Source: Frondihabitans sp. PAMC 28766 (GTDB taxonomy: Bacteria > Actinomycetota > Actinomycetes > Actinomycetales > Microbacteriaceae). Taken from it: a stretch of DNA of 64,000 nt. Below the pieces are notes generated by a model. That model was not told the DNA's origin. It saw nothing but the letters and a program-made list of their open reading frames with translations, and did not search any database. Of the stretch, positions 43,822 to 52,982 are shown in pieces (within the stretch, counting starts at the first letter, position 1; every line of letters starts with the position of its first letter). The position numbers were made by a program, and so were the translations under genes. The stretch lies in contig NZ_CP014514.1 of the NCBI RefSeq assembly GCF_001577365.1, forward strand, positions 1 to 64,000, written 5' to 3'.

Positions 43822-45639
43822 CTAGTTGCTCATTCCGCGACGACGACGACGGGCGATAAACGCGAACGCCCCCCCGAGGGCCAGGAGGATCCCAGCGAAG
43901 CCGACGGCCGGGGCCGGGTTGGAGCCGGTGAAGGCGAGGCTGGAACCATCAGCCGACGCCGACGCTGCGGTCGCCGTGGCAATCGGGGTCGTGGGGCCGG
44001 TCGCTGCCGTGGTCACCGCGGCGGCGAGCGTGAACTCGACGTCATTCGAGGGGCCAGCAACCACCGGGTCGCCGTTGGCGTCAACGACGGGGGTGCCGTC
44101 AGCGGCGAGGAGGAACGATGCTGCCTCAGCGGTGTAGTCGTTCGGCGTCAACGCCACCGTGACACTCCAGACACCCTTCGCGTTCACGACGATCGGGGCG
44201 GCAGGATCGGCCGGTGTTGCCGCCGGAGTCGCGGCCGCGGGGGCGGCGAGGCGCTGGATGGCGGCCGCCTTGACGTCGGCGGTCGGGACGACAGCGACGA
44301 CAATGTTGGCCCCGGGGGTGCCGGTTCCGGTGAAGGTGACCTGGTCACCGGTGATCTTCGCACCAGTCTTCGGGGAGGTGATCACCGGGGTGGCGATCGT
44401 CGGGACCGGGGCGGTGACCGCGGCGGGAAGGTTGAAGGACCGGGTGACCGTGTTATCGGCACCTCGCCCACCGGCGAAGCTTGACACGGTGACGGTCTCC
44501 GCGACCGGGGCGTCATCGGCGAAGGTGACCGGGATCGAGTACGTGGTTCCGGTGATGGAACCATCGGTGCGGGTCACGGTGCCATCGGCGGCGGTCACGC
44601 TGACAATGGAACCCTCCGGCGCGGTGCCGGTGAACGTCACCGTGCGGGTTGCCGTGGTGGAGCCCTCGGTCGGGGTCGCGAGAGTCAGCGTGTTGTCGCT
44701 GACCGGCGCGGCCGCGGGGAGGTTGAAGGAGCGGGTGATCGTGTTGTCGGCGCCGCGCCCACCGGACTGGCTGGAGACGGTAACGGTCTCGGCGACAGGG
44801 GCGTCATCGGCGAAGGTGACGGGGATCGAGTACGTGGTCCCGGTGATGGAACCGTCAGTCTTCGTGACGACACCGTTGGAGTCGGTGACGCTGACGATGG
44901 AACCCTCGGGTGCGGTCCCCGTGAAGGTGACCGTCCGCGACGCGGTCGTTGACCCATCCGCGGGGCTCGTGAGGGTCAGCGCGTTGCTCGGTGCGACAGC
45001 CGGCAGGGTGATCGTGAACGCCTGCGGGGCGCCGCCCGCACCGACGTTGGGCTCGTTGGCGGTGAGGTTCTGCGTGACGTCGTCGGTGTCGGCGAACGTG
45101 TAAGTGCCGGTCCAGTTGCCCTGCGCGTCAGGGTCGGCCTGCACGATGCGAGTCCCGGCAGCGTTCAGGATGTTGACGGGCTCCCCCTCGGTCCCGGTGC
45201 CTGAGAAGGTGACGGTGCGGGAGGTTTCCGTGGCACCGTTCGTCGGCGTCGTCACGGCGAACACCGGTGCCGGTGCGGGAATCGTGACGGGGACGACAGC
45301 GCTGCCGTCATCGTTCAAGCCCACCAGCTGCTGCACGGTGTAGTTCGCCGGCGACATCACCGACGCCGGGATCGTGTAGGTGAAGGAATAGTCGCCCGAA
45401 GCGGGAACGACGGAGCGGGGAACCGCGAAGCCGCCGGTCGGGGTGAGCAGCTCAATGTTGTCGCCCGGGGTCGCTGTGCCGGTGATGGTCAGGACTCGAC
45501 CGGTGGTCACGTTCGTCGTCACGACGGTGAGGTCAGCGGGAGCAGCGTTGGCCGGGGCGACAGCGATGAGTGCCCCGCCCAGGGAAAGGGTCAGAACAGC
45601 CGGAACGGCGATGCCCTGAAGCCAGGTGATCTTCTTCAC
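43822..45639 (-). CDS. Sortase-anchored (LAXTG) surface protein with Ig-like repeats
   Basis: 605 residues from GTG 45639, with GAAGGA ten bases upstream. Signal peptide KKITWLQGIAVPAVLTLSLG, cleaved after ANAAPA. Several Ig-like/bacterial adhesin domains follow; two of ~90 residues are almost identical (both contain VTFTGTAPEGSIVSV, TDGSITGTTYSIPVTFADDA and TRSFNLPAA). The C-terminus has an Ala/Thr linker, LAFTG, a hydrophobic helix GFAGILLALGGAFAFIA and RRRRRGMSN: a cell-wall sorting signal of the LAXTG kind used by class E sortases. Likely a long fibre-like adhesin or wall protein. It is flanked by IS1380 copies. Confidence 0.85.
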   Translation of the reverse strand: MKKITWLQGIAVPAVLTLSLGGALIAVAPANAAPADLTVVTTNVTTGRVLTITGTATPGDNIELLTPTGGFAVPRSVVPASGDYSFTYTIPASVMSPANYTVQQLVGLNDDGSAVVPVTIPAPAPVFAVTTPTNGATETSRTVTFSGTGTEGEPVNILNAAGTRIVQADPDAQGNWTGTYTFADTDDVTQNLTANEPNVGAGGAPQAFTITLPAVAPSNALTLTSPADGSTTASRTVTFTGTAPEGSIVSVTDSNGVVTKTDGSITGTTYSIPVTFADDAPVAETVTVSSQSGGRGADNTITRSFNLPAAAPVSDNTLTLATPTEGSTTATRTVTFTGTAPEGSIVSVTAADGTVTRTDGSITGTTYSIPVTFADDAPVAETVTVSSFAGGRGADNTVTRSFNLPAAVTAPVPTIATPVITSPKTGAKITGDQVTFTGTGTPGANIVVAVVPTADVKAAAIQRLAAPAAATPAATPADPAAPIVVNAKGVWSVTVALTPNDYTAEAASFLLAADGTPVVDANGDPVVAGPSNDVEFTLAAAVTTAATGPTTPIATATAASASADGSSLAFTGSNPAPAVGFAGILLALGGAFAFIARRRRRGMSN

Positions 45640-45792
45640 GAAAATGGGTCCTTCAATTGGTGAGGTGAGTAAGCGTCTTTGCTTCCCGGTTCCCGACCCA
45701 GATTCGCGACCCGATGGCACGGCTTCCCCCTTGGTGAGGAAAAGCCAACATTTCGCACGCTATCAGAAACGGTCTCCCACTGCGGTTCCGTC

Positions 45793-47453
45793 TAAACCTG
45801 AATCCACCGGTGTTCTGAGGTGAGGGGCTGTCGATCCCTGTTTGAGCTGGTGATGCTGGGTGGGCGCGGCGGAGCCGTGGGCCTCGCTGCCCGGGGTGTT
45901 CCACTGTATGTTTCTGCTCGCGCCTTGTCGGCTGGTCGGTCGAGGTGCTCAGCTTTGTGGGGGCGCGAGAGCGTGGCTGAAGAGGGTTGTCCAGGCGGCT
46001 TCCCAAGGCCAGGCGCGAGGCAGGTGCAACGTGATGCGTCGTCCGGAAGACGCGATCCTCGCCGGGACGGTGATCAGTTTCCGGCGGATCGTCGCCGTCG
46101 TCGCCGACCGGAGGTCAGGCCCGGTGATGGTGGCGGCAGTGCGGGTGAGGTTGAACGCGATGACCGCGAGAACAAGCCAGGCCGCGTTCGCGGTGAACCG
46201 GCCCGAGGGCAGATGCGCCAGGGCTGAACCCTTCAAGTCGGCGTGGACTTGCTCGATGATCGCATGCCGACGGTGCACCTGATCCGCGGTGACCGTGTCG
46301 AGGGCGGTGGTGGTGAAAAAGGCGTGGAACCGGTGCGTGTCAAAGAGCGTCGGGTGCTCGAGGTTCTTCGTGTTCAGCTCCGGGATGCGCCGCACGACCA
46401 GACGCCCTTCGACACGGTCCTTCTTCGCCTTCGAGGTGAACGCGGTGAAGGGCACCTCGGCGACTTCCGCGACCGAGATCCAGGTGCGGGTGTCGTGGTC
46501 GAAGATGGCGTTGGTGTATTTGATCTTCTGCCAGGCGTCTTCAGGGATGGTGGCGATGGCACGTTTCACGGCTGTGTCCTGCCGGGCAGTGATCGACACC
46601 TCAGCACCCGCCTTGATGGCTGCGTTCACGGTCGGCAACCCGTAGTAGGCGGAGTCCGCCCGCAGCAACACGGGTGTCGTCTTTGGTTCCGGCAGCCGGG
46701 TCACCGTTTTCAGGGCGTCGGCGACGATCCGGGCGGCGCCTTTCGGGGACCCGGTGGCTCCTCGTCGGAGGCGTTGGGCGATGACCACGGGAGCGCTGGT
46801 CTCGGTCGAGACGGTCGCGAGGAACGCGTTGATGCCGCGGACACCGGAGTACCCGAACCCGGCACCCTGTTTCTGGTGGCCGTGGACTTCGATGATGGTG
46901 TCGTCGACATCCACGAACACAGTGTTACTACCGGCCGGGACGAGGGGTGCCTGACCGGCGAGGTTGATCAGGAGTCGGGAGGCGACAGCGTCGAGTTGCC
47001 GGACGTGACCGAAGGTGAACGCGCGGAGGAACGATCCCAACGTCGATGGGGCGTAACAGGATGCGAAGAGCCGGTTCATGCCGCCGTGCCTCAGCAGGGC
47101 CATGTCATCGATCGAGTCCGCCCCGGCCACCATGCCGGCAACGATCGATTCGACTTTCGATCCCGCGTTCGCCCCTTTGTCCGTCGGGACCGTCAACCAC
47201 TGGTCGGCAAGGGCCCGGAGGCCGGTTTTCTCGGCGAGCCGCATCACCGGGAGCAGCCCGGCTGACGACACGAGATTGGGGTCATCGAATGACGCAACAG
47301 CCGTGCGGGAGGCGTGAGAAACTTGCACCTGCGAGATGCCTTTCGTTTCAGGTGAGTGTTGTTCTAGACAAACCCCATTTTCCCTGATGAGAAAGGCATT
47401 CTCCATTTAACGCGCCGACTCCAACCCACCCCGCATCGGTGGATTCAGGCTAA
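45793..47453 (-). mobile_element. IS1380-family insertion sequence, copy 2
   Basis: The left end is slightly degenerate (AACCTGAATCCACCGGTG) and the right end perfect (CATCGGTGGATTCAGGCT). Its right border lies three bases from the IS4 at 47457. Confidence 0.88.
45949..47328 (-). CDS. IS1380-family transposase, copy 2
   Basis: 459 residues if started at the GTG homologous to copy 1 (47328); the frame is open back to an ATG at 47406 without stop, unlike copy 1. The same catalytic blocks are present: FVDVDDTIIEVHGHQKQGAG, PVLLRADSAYYGLPT and RHAIIEQVHADLKGSALAHL. Intact. Confidence 0.92.
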   Translation of the reverse strand: MQVSHASRTAVASFDDPNLVSSAGLLPVMRLAEKTGLRALADQWLTVPTDKGANAGSKVESIVAGMVAGADSIDDMALLRHGGMNRLFASCYAPSTLGSFLRAFTFGHVRQLDAVASRLLINLAGQAPLVPAGSNTVFVDVDDTIIEVHGHQKQGAGFGYSGVRGINAFLATVSTETSAPVVIAQRLRRGATGSPKGAARIVADALKTVTRLPEPKTTPVLLRADSAYYGLPTVNAAIKAGAEVSITARQDTAVKRAIATIPEDAWQKIKYTNAIFDHDTRTWISVAEVAEVPFTAFTSKAKKDRVEGRLVVRRIPELNTKNLEHPTLFDTHRFHAFFTTTALDTVTADQVHRRHAIIEQVHADLKGSALAHLPSGRFTANAAWLVLAVIAFNLTRTAATITGPDLRSATTATIRRKLITVPARIASSGRRITLHLPRAWPWEAAWTTLFSHALAPPQS

Positions 47454-47456
47454 GCG

Positions 47457-48908
47457 CAATACCGTTCAGTTAGGGGGTTGGAGGGTGATTGTGGGGTTGT
47501 GTGTTGGTTGTGCCCAGTGGGTGTGGTGGTCGCGTTTGGCGAGCCATTTGGAGATTTTGCGTTTGATGACGCGGGGGTTGGAGCGTCGTCTGCGTGCGGG
47601 GTTCAGCCGCTTGATGAGGCTGCGGATGGCGTGACGCCAGCTGGCGTCGGCGGTGTCAGGTTGCTGAGGGGGAAAAGGACCCTTGTCCGAGGGAGCGGCG
47701 GGCGATGCGGAGTGCTGCGACGAAGGAGACCCGGTCGGGGTCGCGTCCGGCGTGGGCGGCCGCGTCGACCATGAGGGTGCGGATCGCGTAGTGGCAGCAG
47801 AGGTGTCCCCAGATTTCTTGGAGGACGAGGTCGGGGGATTTGGATCTCAGCACGCCTCGGGGGCCGCGCTGATGTGTCTTCAGCTCGTCGAAGGTGGACT
47901 CGATTTCCCACCTTTCGGAGTAGACAGCAGCGAGCTGCTCTGCTGGCGCTTCGTCGGGGTCCAGGATCGTGGTGAGCAGCCGATACGACTCGGGGTTCTC
48001 CCGGCCGTCTTCGATCGTGTAGTCGATGACCCGCACCTGAAGCGGCGGTGTCTTCTTTCGGGCGGTGCCGGAGGTGGGGATGATCTGCGCCAACCAGGAC
48101 CCGTCGTTGAGTGTCTCAAGGTGCCGTGGTCGCAGATTCGTTTTGACCCTCCAGAGCAGATCCGCGCCCGTGGCCGCGGCCTGCTGCCACAATTGGAACC
48201 CATAGAAGCCGCGATCGGCCAAGACCAGGACTCCGGGCTTCAGCCTGCCGACCAGTTCCCGGGACAAAGCGATCTCCGACGTCGTGCACGGCCCGATCTC
48301 GGCATCGAGGATGGCATGGGTGCCGCACTCCGCCACCGCCACCTGCCGGGCCTGCGGAAACGCGGCACGCTCACCCCGGCTCGACACCGGACGGCCGAAA
48401 TGCTCCGCGTTCGCCGACGTGTCCGCCAGATCCAGGACCGTCCCATCGATCGCCACCAACCGCCGCCCGGCCAGCCACGACCCCGGTGTCTCCGGCACCG
48501 CCAACGGCACCGCCACCCGGGCGAACAAGCCCCGTACCGGTTCAAAGCCCAGCCGGGCCCGCGCCTGGAGGATCGCCGACTTCGACGGCGCCAACCACGA
48601 CTCGGACCACCCCGACGCCCACGACAGACCATCGGTCAGCTCGGCGAAAACATCCTCATAAGAGCCCTCCGAGTGCAACGCCATCCCGATCGAGAAATAC
48701 GCCATCACCCGCGCCGGCAACGACCGGCTCCGCCGCTCAGTCCGCCCAGCCACCGCGATCACCTCATCAACGACATCGGCAGGGAACACCCGTGTCAGCA
48801 ACCCCACCGACACCAAATCCGACAACCGACGACCAGACTCAGACTTCTTCCAACCAGAACGAGGCATACCCCAAAACTACCCCAGACATCCCTAACTGAA
48901 CGGTATTG
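47457..48908 (-). mobile_element. IS4-family insertion sequence
   Basis: 1452 bp with perfect 19-bp inverted ends, CAATACCGTTCAGTTAGGG on the left and its complement on the right (48890-48908). No target duplication visible; the left border adjoins the IS1380 end. Confidence 0.9.
47466..48867 (-). pseudogene. IS4-family transposase, frame change near the C-terminus
   Basis: The main frame (48867-47656, 403 residues) carries the DDE residues: RRLVAIDGTVLDLADTSANA, VLVLADRGFYGFQLWQQAAA and the YREK-type motif YSERWEIESTFDELKTH. It stops early after GQGSFSPSAT. In the +1 frame the sequence continues as PDTADASWRHAIRSLIKRLN, RRRRSNPRVIKRKISKWLAK and ends at 47466, just inside the terminal repeat, which looks like the family's basic C-terminus. 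The switch lies at a TTTTCCCCC stretch (~47676). It could be programmed, a mutation or a sequence error. Confidence 0.75.
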
Positions 48909-49053
48909 ACCCTAAACCCCGTCCGACGCTCTCCCGCCCCCACGTCGGCAGAAAGCTACGCCACGCCCTGAAAGGATTGTGTCGGTTCACCTGAGCCCTT
49001 AGAGTCAGCACTAGCCGTCCCAGACCTAGGTAGCTCTTAGCCGGAGGTCTGAC

Positions 49054-49293
49054 GTGAGCGAATTGACGGGGAGCCTTCCTCAGCCGAACCCCGCCGTTCA
49101 CCGGCCGCAGATCAGCAGCCACCGCCCCCACCAGCGAGCCCGCACCCCTCGAGCGGACGTGCTTCCGGACACGGATTGCGACGCCACTCCGGGGCTTCCC
49201 GCGGTGGCATCCAATGATCTGATTTACCACGACCCGATGGTGGGGGCGGCTGGCCCGGGTTTGCCGGTCGACGGCCCCGAGGACAGGCTGTGA
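49054..49293 (+). CDS. Small leader protein overlapping the sigma gene
   Basis: 79 residues from GTG 49054 (CCGGAGG nearby upstream). Proline- and His-rich, without recognisable domain (PQPNPAVHRPQISSHRPHQR). Its TGA overlaps the GTG of the sigma factor, so ribosomes finishing it could start the sigma gene. It may be a real short protein or a coupling leader. Confidence 0.45.
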   Translation: MSELTGSLPQPNPAVHRPQISSHRPHQRARTPRADVLPDTDCDATPGLPAVASNDLIYHDPMVGAAGPGLPVDGPEDRL

Positions 49294-49874
49294 GTATCGC
49301 TTATGCACCGCTTGCGGATGCTGAAGGCGCGGATGACGACCTCCTCGTACTCGTCAGCGACGGGGACCCGGACGCGTTCGCGGTCTTCTACGACCACATG
49401 GCGCCCCGTGTTTTCGGGATCGTGAAACGGGTTCTGGTCGATCCGGCACAATCCGAAGAAGTGACCCAAGACGTTTTTCTGGAGGCCTGGCAGCACGCGA
49501 GCCGGTTCGACCCGGCAAAGGGAACGGCGACGTCCTGGCTTTTCACGATGGCACACCGGCGTGCGATCGATCGGGTCCGGGCTTCGCAGTCCAGCCGGGA
49601 CCGTGACCTGGCCGTGGGTGTTCGCGATTTCGAAGAAGCCCGAGACGACGTTGCAGAAACCATCCAGACGACCGTCGAACACGACAGGATCACCCGCGCC
49701 CTCCGTACTCTGACGGCCAAGCAGCAGCAGGCTCTCGAATTGACGTACTTCCAAGGGCTGACCCACAAAGAAGCAGCCCACCTGGCCGGTGTCCCGACGG
49801 GAACGATGAAGAGCAGGATCCGCGAAGCCCTCATCACTCTGCGAATCCGAGTGGGCGTTCCCGATGCCTCGTGA
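49290..49874 (+). CDS. ECF sigma factor, SigK-like
   Basis: 194 residues. Region 2: GDPDAFAVFYDHMAPRVFGI, EEVTQDVFLEAWQHASRFDP and TATSWLFTMAHRRAIDRVRA. Region 4: LTAKQQQALELTYFQGLTHK, AGVPTGTMKSRIREALITLR. This is the SigK/ECF19-like pattern. The usual partner, a membrane anti-sigma factor of the RskA type, is not present downstream; instead a 76-residue soluble coiled protein follows after 58 bases. It redirects RNA polymerase to stress promoters; targets here are unknown, the desaturase at 52983 being a candidate only by proximity. Confidence 0.92.
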   Translation: MSIAYAPLADAEGADDDLLVLVSDGDPDAFAVFYDHMAPRVFGIVKRVLVDPAQSEEVTQDVFLEAWQHASRFDPAKGTATSWLFTMAHRRAIDRVRASQSSRDRDLAVGVRDFEEARDDVAETIQTTVEHDRITRALRTLTAKQQQALELTYFQGLTHKEAAHLAGVPTGTMKSRIREALITLRIRVGVPDAS

Positions 49875-49932
49875 ACTCTCCGACCGGCACAACCGGATCC
49901 AGTCGACCAATGAAGGGAAGGAGTGCCCCACG

Positions 49933-50163
49933 ATGACGTATGACCCCGACCGGGCGGCCATCATCCAGTTGCGGCTCGATATCGGGCAGCTCCTAGACGA
50001 TTCCGCAGAGCTGTCACTGCTCCAACGGGCACAGTTGCGGATGGAGCTCCTACGAATCGTCACCGCAGCCGAGCAGCAACGCGCAGCGGCCAAAGACACC
50101 GCCGCAAAGCTAACCGATCTGCACGAACGTTTGACCCGGATCGTCCTGACCCCGGAACGCTGA
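49933..50163 (+). CDS. Small coiled-coil protein downstream of the sigma gene
   Basis: 76 residues from ATG 49933, preceded by AAGGAG. Almost wholly helical with heptads (IIQLRLDIGQLLDDSAELSL, AQLRMELLRIVTAAEQQRAA). No membrane helix or zinc motif, so it is not a classical anti-sigma factor, but position and size make a regulatory partner possible. Confidence 0.55.
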   Translation: MTYDPDRAAIIQLRLDIGQLLDDSAELSLLQRAQLRMELLRIVTAAEQQRAAAKDTAAKLTDLHERLTRIVLTPER

Positions 50164-50555
50164 ACCCGGCGCCACGGCCCGGCCACATCGCGGATGCCCG
50201 GCACGCTTCATCCCCTCAATGGTGCGCCGCATCCGATCGAGCGGGATGAAGCGCTCCCCGTCACTCTCCGGCCAGTCCGTCCGAGGCTTATGACTTCGTC
50301 GAAATTCACCGCAAGGCATGGGGCTGCTGCACGGTTTGGTGACAGGTTATAGTCACGCAGCCGGGGCGACTGGCGTGTTCATGGTGGTCCCGAACAGGGC
50401 CGGGTCAACCGGCCCCGGGGACGCTGTCGGCGGTGTCGGCGGTAGGTCGGCTCGATCCAGTTCACGACCGCGATTCGGAGTTATTCCCTCGTGGCCCCGA
50501 ACTACCGGTTGAGGACGACGACCGCTGACGGGGCGCTTCAGGCTCCATCAGAGCC
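50164..50555. other. Intergenic, no gene recognised
   Basis: About 390 bases. A minus-strand open frame (50319-50110) contains DGERFIPLDRMRRTIEGMKR, but has no ribosome site and overlaps the previous gene. Nothing else found. Confidence 0.4.
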
Positions 50556-50852
50556 TCAGGCGGCGCATTCGACACAGACGGGACCGAGTGTCGTGTCGTG
50601 ATCGAACATCACGTGATGGCGGACGAGGAAACATTCCACACAAGTGAACTCGACCTCCTGAACGGGCAAGACAATCACATCAAGATCCGCGTCCACATCG
50701 ACGGCTTCGAGATCGAACCCGCCCGAGGTGTCCCCGTCGTCAAGGTCAGCAACAAGGCCAACATTCTGGGCGGCGCGGTCCTTGAACGCTTCGATTGACT
50801 CCGCGCTCTCATCGGTATCAGTGCTGCGGGGTGCATCGTAATCGGCTGCCAT
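50556..50852 (-). CDS. DUF4193 zinc-ribbon-like protein
   Basis: 98 residues; AAGGA precedes the ATG. The actinobacterial DUF4193 pattern is clear: ADYDAPRSTDTDESAESIEA at the N-terminus, an acidic middle, then EFTCVECFLVRHH and PVCVECAA, giving two CxxC pairs for zinc. Normally a conserved single-copy small gene of unknown role in actinobacteria; a useful taxonomic marker here. Confidence 0.88.
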   Translation of the reverse strand: MAADYDAPRSTDTDESAESIEAFKDRAAQNVGLVADLDDGDTSGGFDLEAVDVDADLDVIVLPVQEVEFTCVECFLVRHHVMFDHDTTLGPVCVECAA

Positions 50853-50936
50853 CTGCTGTCCTTGGCTCGGGTGATCGGGTCGCGGTAACTCTAGGTTGGG
50901 CCTTGGCCCCGGATTGTGGACACGGTGTCATTTCGG

Positions 50937-51845
50937 TTATGCCGCTTCGGTGAGGCTAGCGGACAGGGCTGCTTCGTAGGCGTTCGGGCTGATGTTGCCG
51001 ATCGCGGAGTGGCGGCGGCGGGTGTTGTAGCGGTTCGCCCACCGGAACACGGCCCGGTACGCGGTGCCCTGGTCGGGGAACGTCGGCCGGCCTTCAAGGA
51101 GCTCGCGTTTGAGGGTCGCGTTGAAGCTCTCCGCGAGCGAGTTGTCGGCGCTTGACCCGATCCCGCCCATCGACTGGGTCACCTTCAACTCCTTGCAGAG
51201 GGTCACGTAGGCCTTCGAGGTGTACACCGACCCGTGGTCGCTGTGAAACACCGCGCCAGCGAGACTGCCGCGGTCGTGGGCCGCGACGTGGAGGGCGTCT
51301 TCGACGAGCCCGACGCGCATGTGGTCCGCGATCTGCCAACCCGCGAGCTTGCGGGAACACAGGTCGATCACGGTCGCGAGGTAGAGGTTGCTGCCGTCAC
51401 CGATCGGCAGGTAGGTAATGTCGCCCACGTACCGCTGGTTCGGCTCAGCCGCGGTGAAGTCCCGCTGGACCAGATCAGGGAACCGCCGCCCTGACTGGTC
51501 AGGGATCGTCGTCTTGACCCGGCGGCGCAGCCGGATCCCGGCCAGCTGATGCTCCCGCATCACCCTCGCGACGCGTTTGCGGTTCACCCGCTCCTCGGGC
51601 ACCGCGCCCTCGTTGAGGTCAGCAGTGACCCTGGGTGCCCCGTAGGCACGATCTCCGCCCTGCTCCGGGTCCTGCACCACCCGGATCAGTTCGGCCAACA
51701 CCTCGTCCGCCGCTACTCTCGCTGACCGTCCCGGCGCGGCCGCGAGCCACGCGTAAAACGATGACCGGGCGACCTCGATAACCTCACACAACCGCTTCAC
51801 GCCATAGGCGTCCTTGTGATCCTCGACGAACTGGAAGCGGTTCAC
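50937..51845 (-). CDS. IS3 transposase OrfB (DDE integrase)
   Basis: 302 residues from GTG 51845, overlapping the orfA stop. FQFVEDHKDAYGVKRLCEVI begins the HTH_21 part. DDE: NQRYVGDITYLPIGDGSNLY, GAVFHSDHGSVYTSKAYV and DNSLAESFNATLKRELLEGR. Intact. The open frame continues upstream, as expected if a frameshift fusion with OrfA is made. Confidence 0.9.
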   Translation of the reverse strand: MNRFQFVEDHKDAYGVKRLCEVIEVARSSFYAWLAAAPGRSARVAADEVLAELIRVVQDPEQGGDRAYGAPRVTADLNEGAVPEERVNRKRVARVMREHQLAGIRLRRRVKTTIPDQSGRRFPDLVQRDFTAAEPNQRYVGDITYLPIGDGSNLYLATVIDLCSRKLAGWQIADHMRVGLVEDALHVAAHDRGSLAGAVFHSDHGSVYTSKAYVTLCKELKVTQSMGGIGSSADNSLAESFNATLKRELLEGRPTFPDQGTAYRAVFRWANRYNTRRRHSAIGNISPNAYEAALSASLTEAA

Positions 51846-52171
51846 CAGTTCGTCTCCCCCGCGAAATACTTCGCCGCCTGACGCAGAATGTCCCGCTCCG
51901 TCGCCAGCTTGCGAGCCTCGGCCGTCAACGCGACGTTCTCCGCCTCGAGGCGCACGATCCGCGCCGACTGCGACTCCGGCCGCCCCGCCGTCGACACCGT
52001 CGACGCACCAACGGTGATCATCCCGGAGCCGAGGTTGCCGACCCATTCCTTCAACGCACCGCGGGAGATCCCGAGATCGACGGCGATGCCCTTGAGCGTC
52101 GCGCCCGGCGCCGACTCATACAACTCCACCGCCCGCCGACGAAACTCATCCGTGTAATTCTTCCTTGCCAT
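51842..52171 (-). CDS. IS3 transposase OrfA
   Basis: 109 residues from ATG 52171. RKNYTDEFRRRAVELYESAP and LKGIAVDLGISRGALKEWVG make the helix-turn-helix; RIVRLEAENVALTAEARKLA is the zipper. Ends AAKYFAGETNW at the overlap with orfB. Confidence 0.9.
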   Translation of the reverse strand: MARKNYTDEFRRRAVELYESAPGATLKGIAVDLGISRGALKEWVGNLGSGMITVGASTVSTAGRPESQSARIVRLEAENVALTAEARKLATERDILRQAAKYFAGETNW

Positions 52172-52307
52172 CCTTGAATTCTCGCTTCCCCAGCATCCTG
52201 CTGGAATCAGCGTGTCCAAAATCCAGGGTCAAGGCCCGTTCCCAGCTCACACCTGTCCGACATGTTCACCGTCCGGAATTTGTCAAGGTGGGTGAGGCCG
52301 GTGGTTG

Positions 52308-52917
52308 TTAGGCGGCGAGTTCGACGTCGTCGGCGGGTGGCTTGTTGATCCAGGCTGCGGGGTCGCGGGTCAGGATCTTGGGTCGTGTCTGTGCGTGGGT
52401 CCCGAATCGTTCGGGGTGGGCGCGGCGGGCCGCGTCGAGTGCGGTATCGCGGTCGTGGTCGATGGTGTCGGCGTGGCCGTAATGGACGTCGGCGGGCGTG
52501 TGCATCCCGATCCCCGTGTGTCGGTGGTGATGGTTGTAAGCGTGCACGAAGTCGGCCATGAACTCGCGGGCTTCGGTCAGTGAACCGAACCGTTCGGGGA
52601 AGACCGGCAGGTACTTCATCGTCTTGAACAGTGCTTCGGAGTAGGGGTTGTCGCCAGACACGTGTGGCCGGGATCGGGACGCGGTCACGCCGAGGTCCGA
52701 CAGCAGGGTTCTGACGGTCTTCGAGGTCATCGACGGGCCGCCGTCGGAGTGCACCACCTCGGGGACGCCGTGGATCCCGAACGCGGTGAGCATCATCTCT
52801 TTCGCGAGGATCCCGTCCTCGCAGGCGTGGACGATGGCGCCGACGATGTAGCGGGAGAAGATGTCGATCATCACGTACGCGTCGTAGTAGCTGCCCTTGA
52901 TGGGGCCGGGAAGTAAG
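52308..52917 (-). pseudogene. IS3-type integrase C-terminal fragment (relative of the 8128 element)
   Basis: Coherent from GPIKGSYYDAYVMIDIFSRY to the stop: EVVHSDGGPSMTSKTVRTLL (second Asp), SGDNPYSEALFKTMKYLPVF (Glu) and HRHTGIGMHTPADVHYGHAD. The N-terminal half including the first Asp is missing; upstream of 52917 the frame runs into the desaturase promoter region as nonsense. Similar to the corrected orfB at 8626 but clearly diverged. Confidence 0.8.
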
Positions 52918-52982
52918 GTTGCCCTGATCTCTGGCCTCCGTTCACGACCGGCGCGTCCGCGCACTACGCAGATTGCAACCTC

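Larger units (their letters stand above)
50898..52237 (-). mobile_element. IS3-family insertion sequence (two ORFs)
   Basis: Ends GGGCCTTGGCCCCGGATTGT (left) and, reverse-complemented, GGGCCTTGACCCTGGATTTT (right), both followed by GGACAC. About 1340 bp. Its right border touches the fragment of another IS3-type element. Confidence 0.88.
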
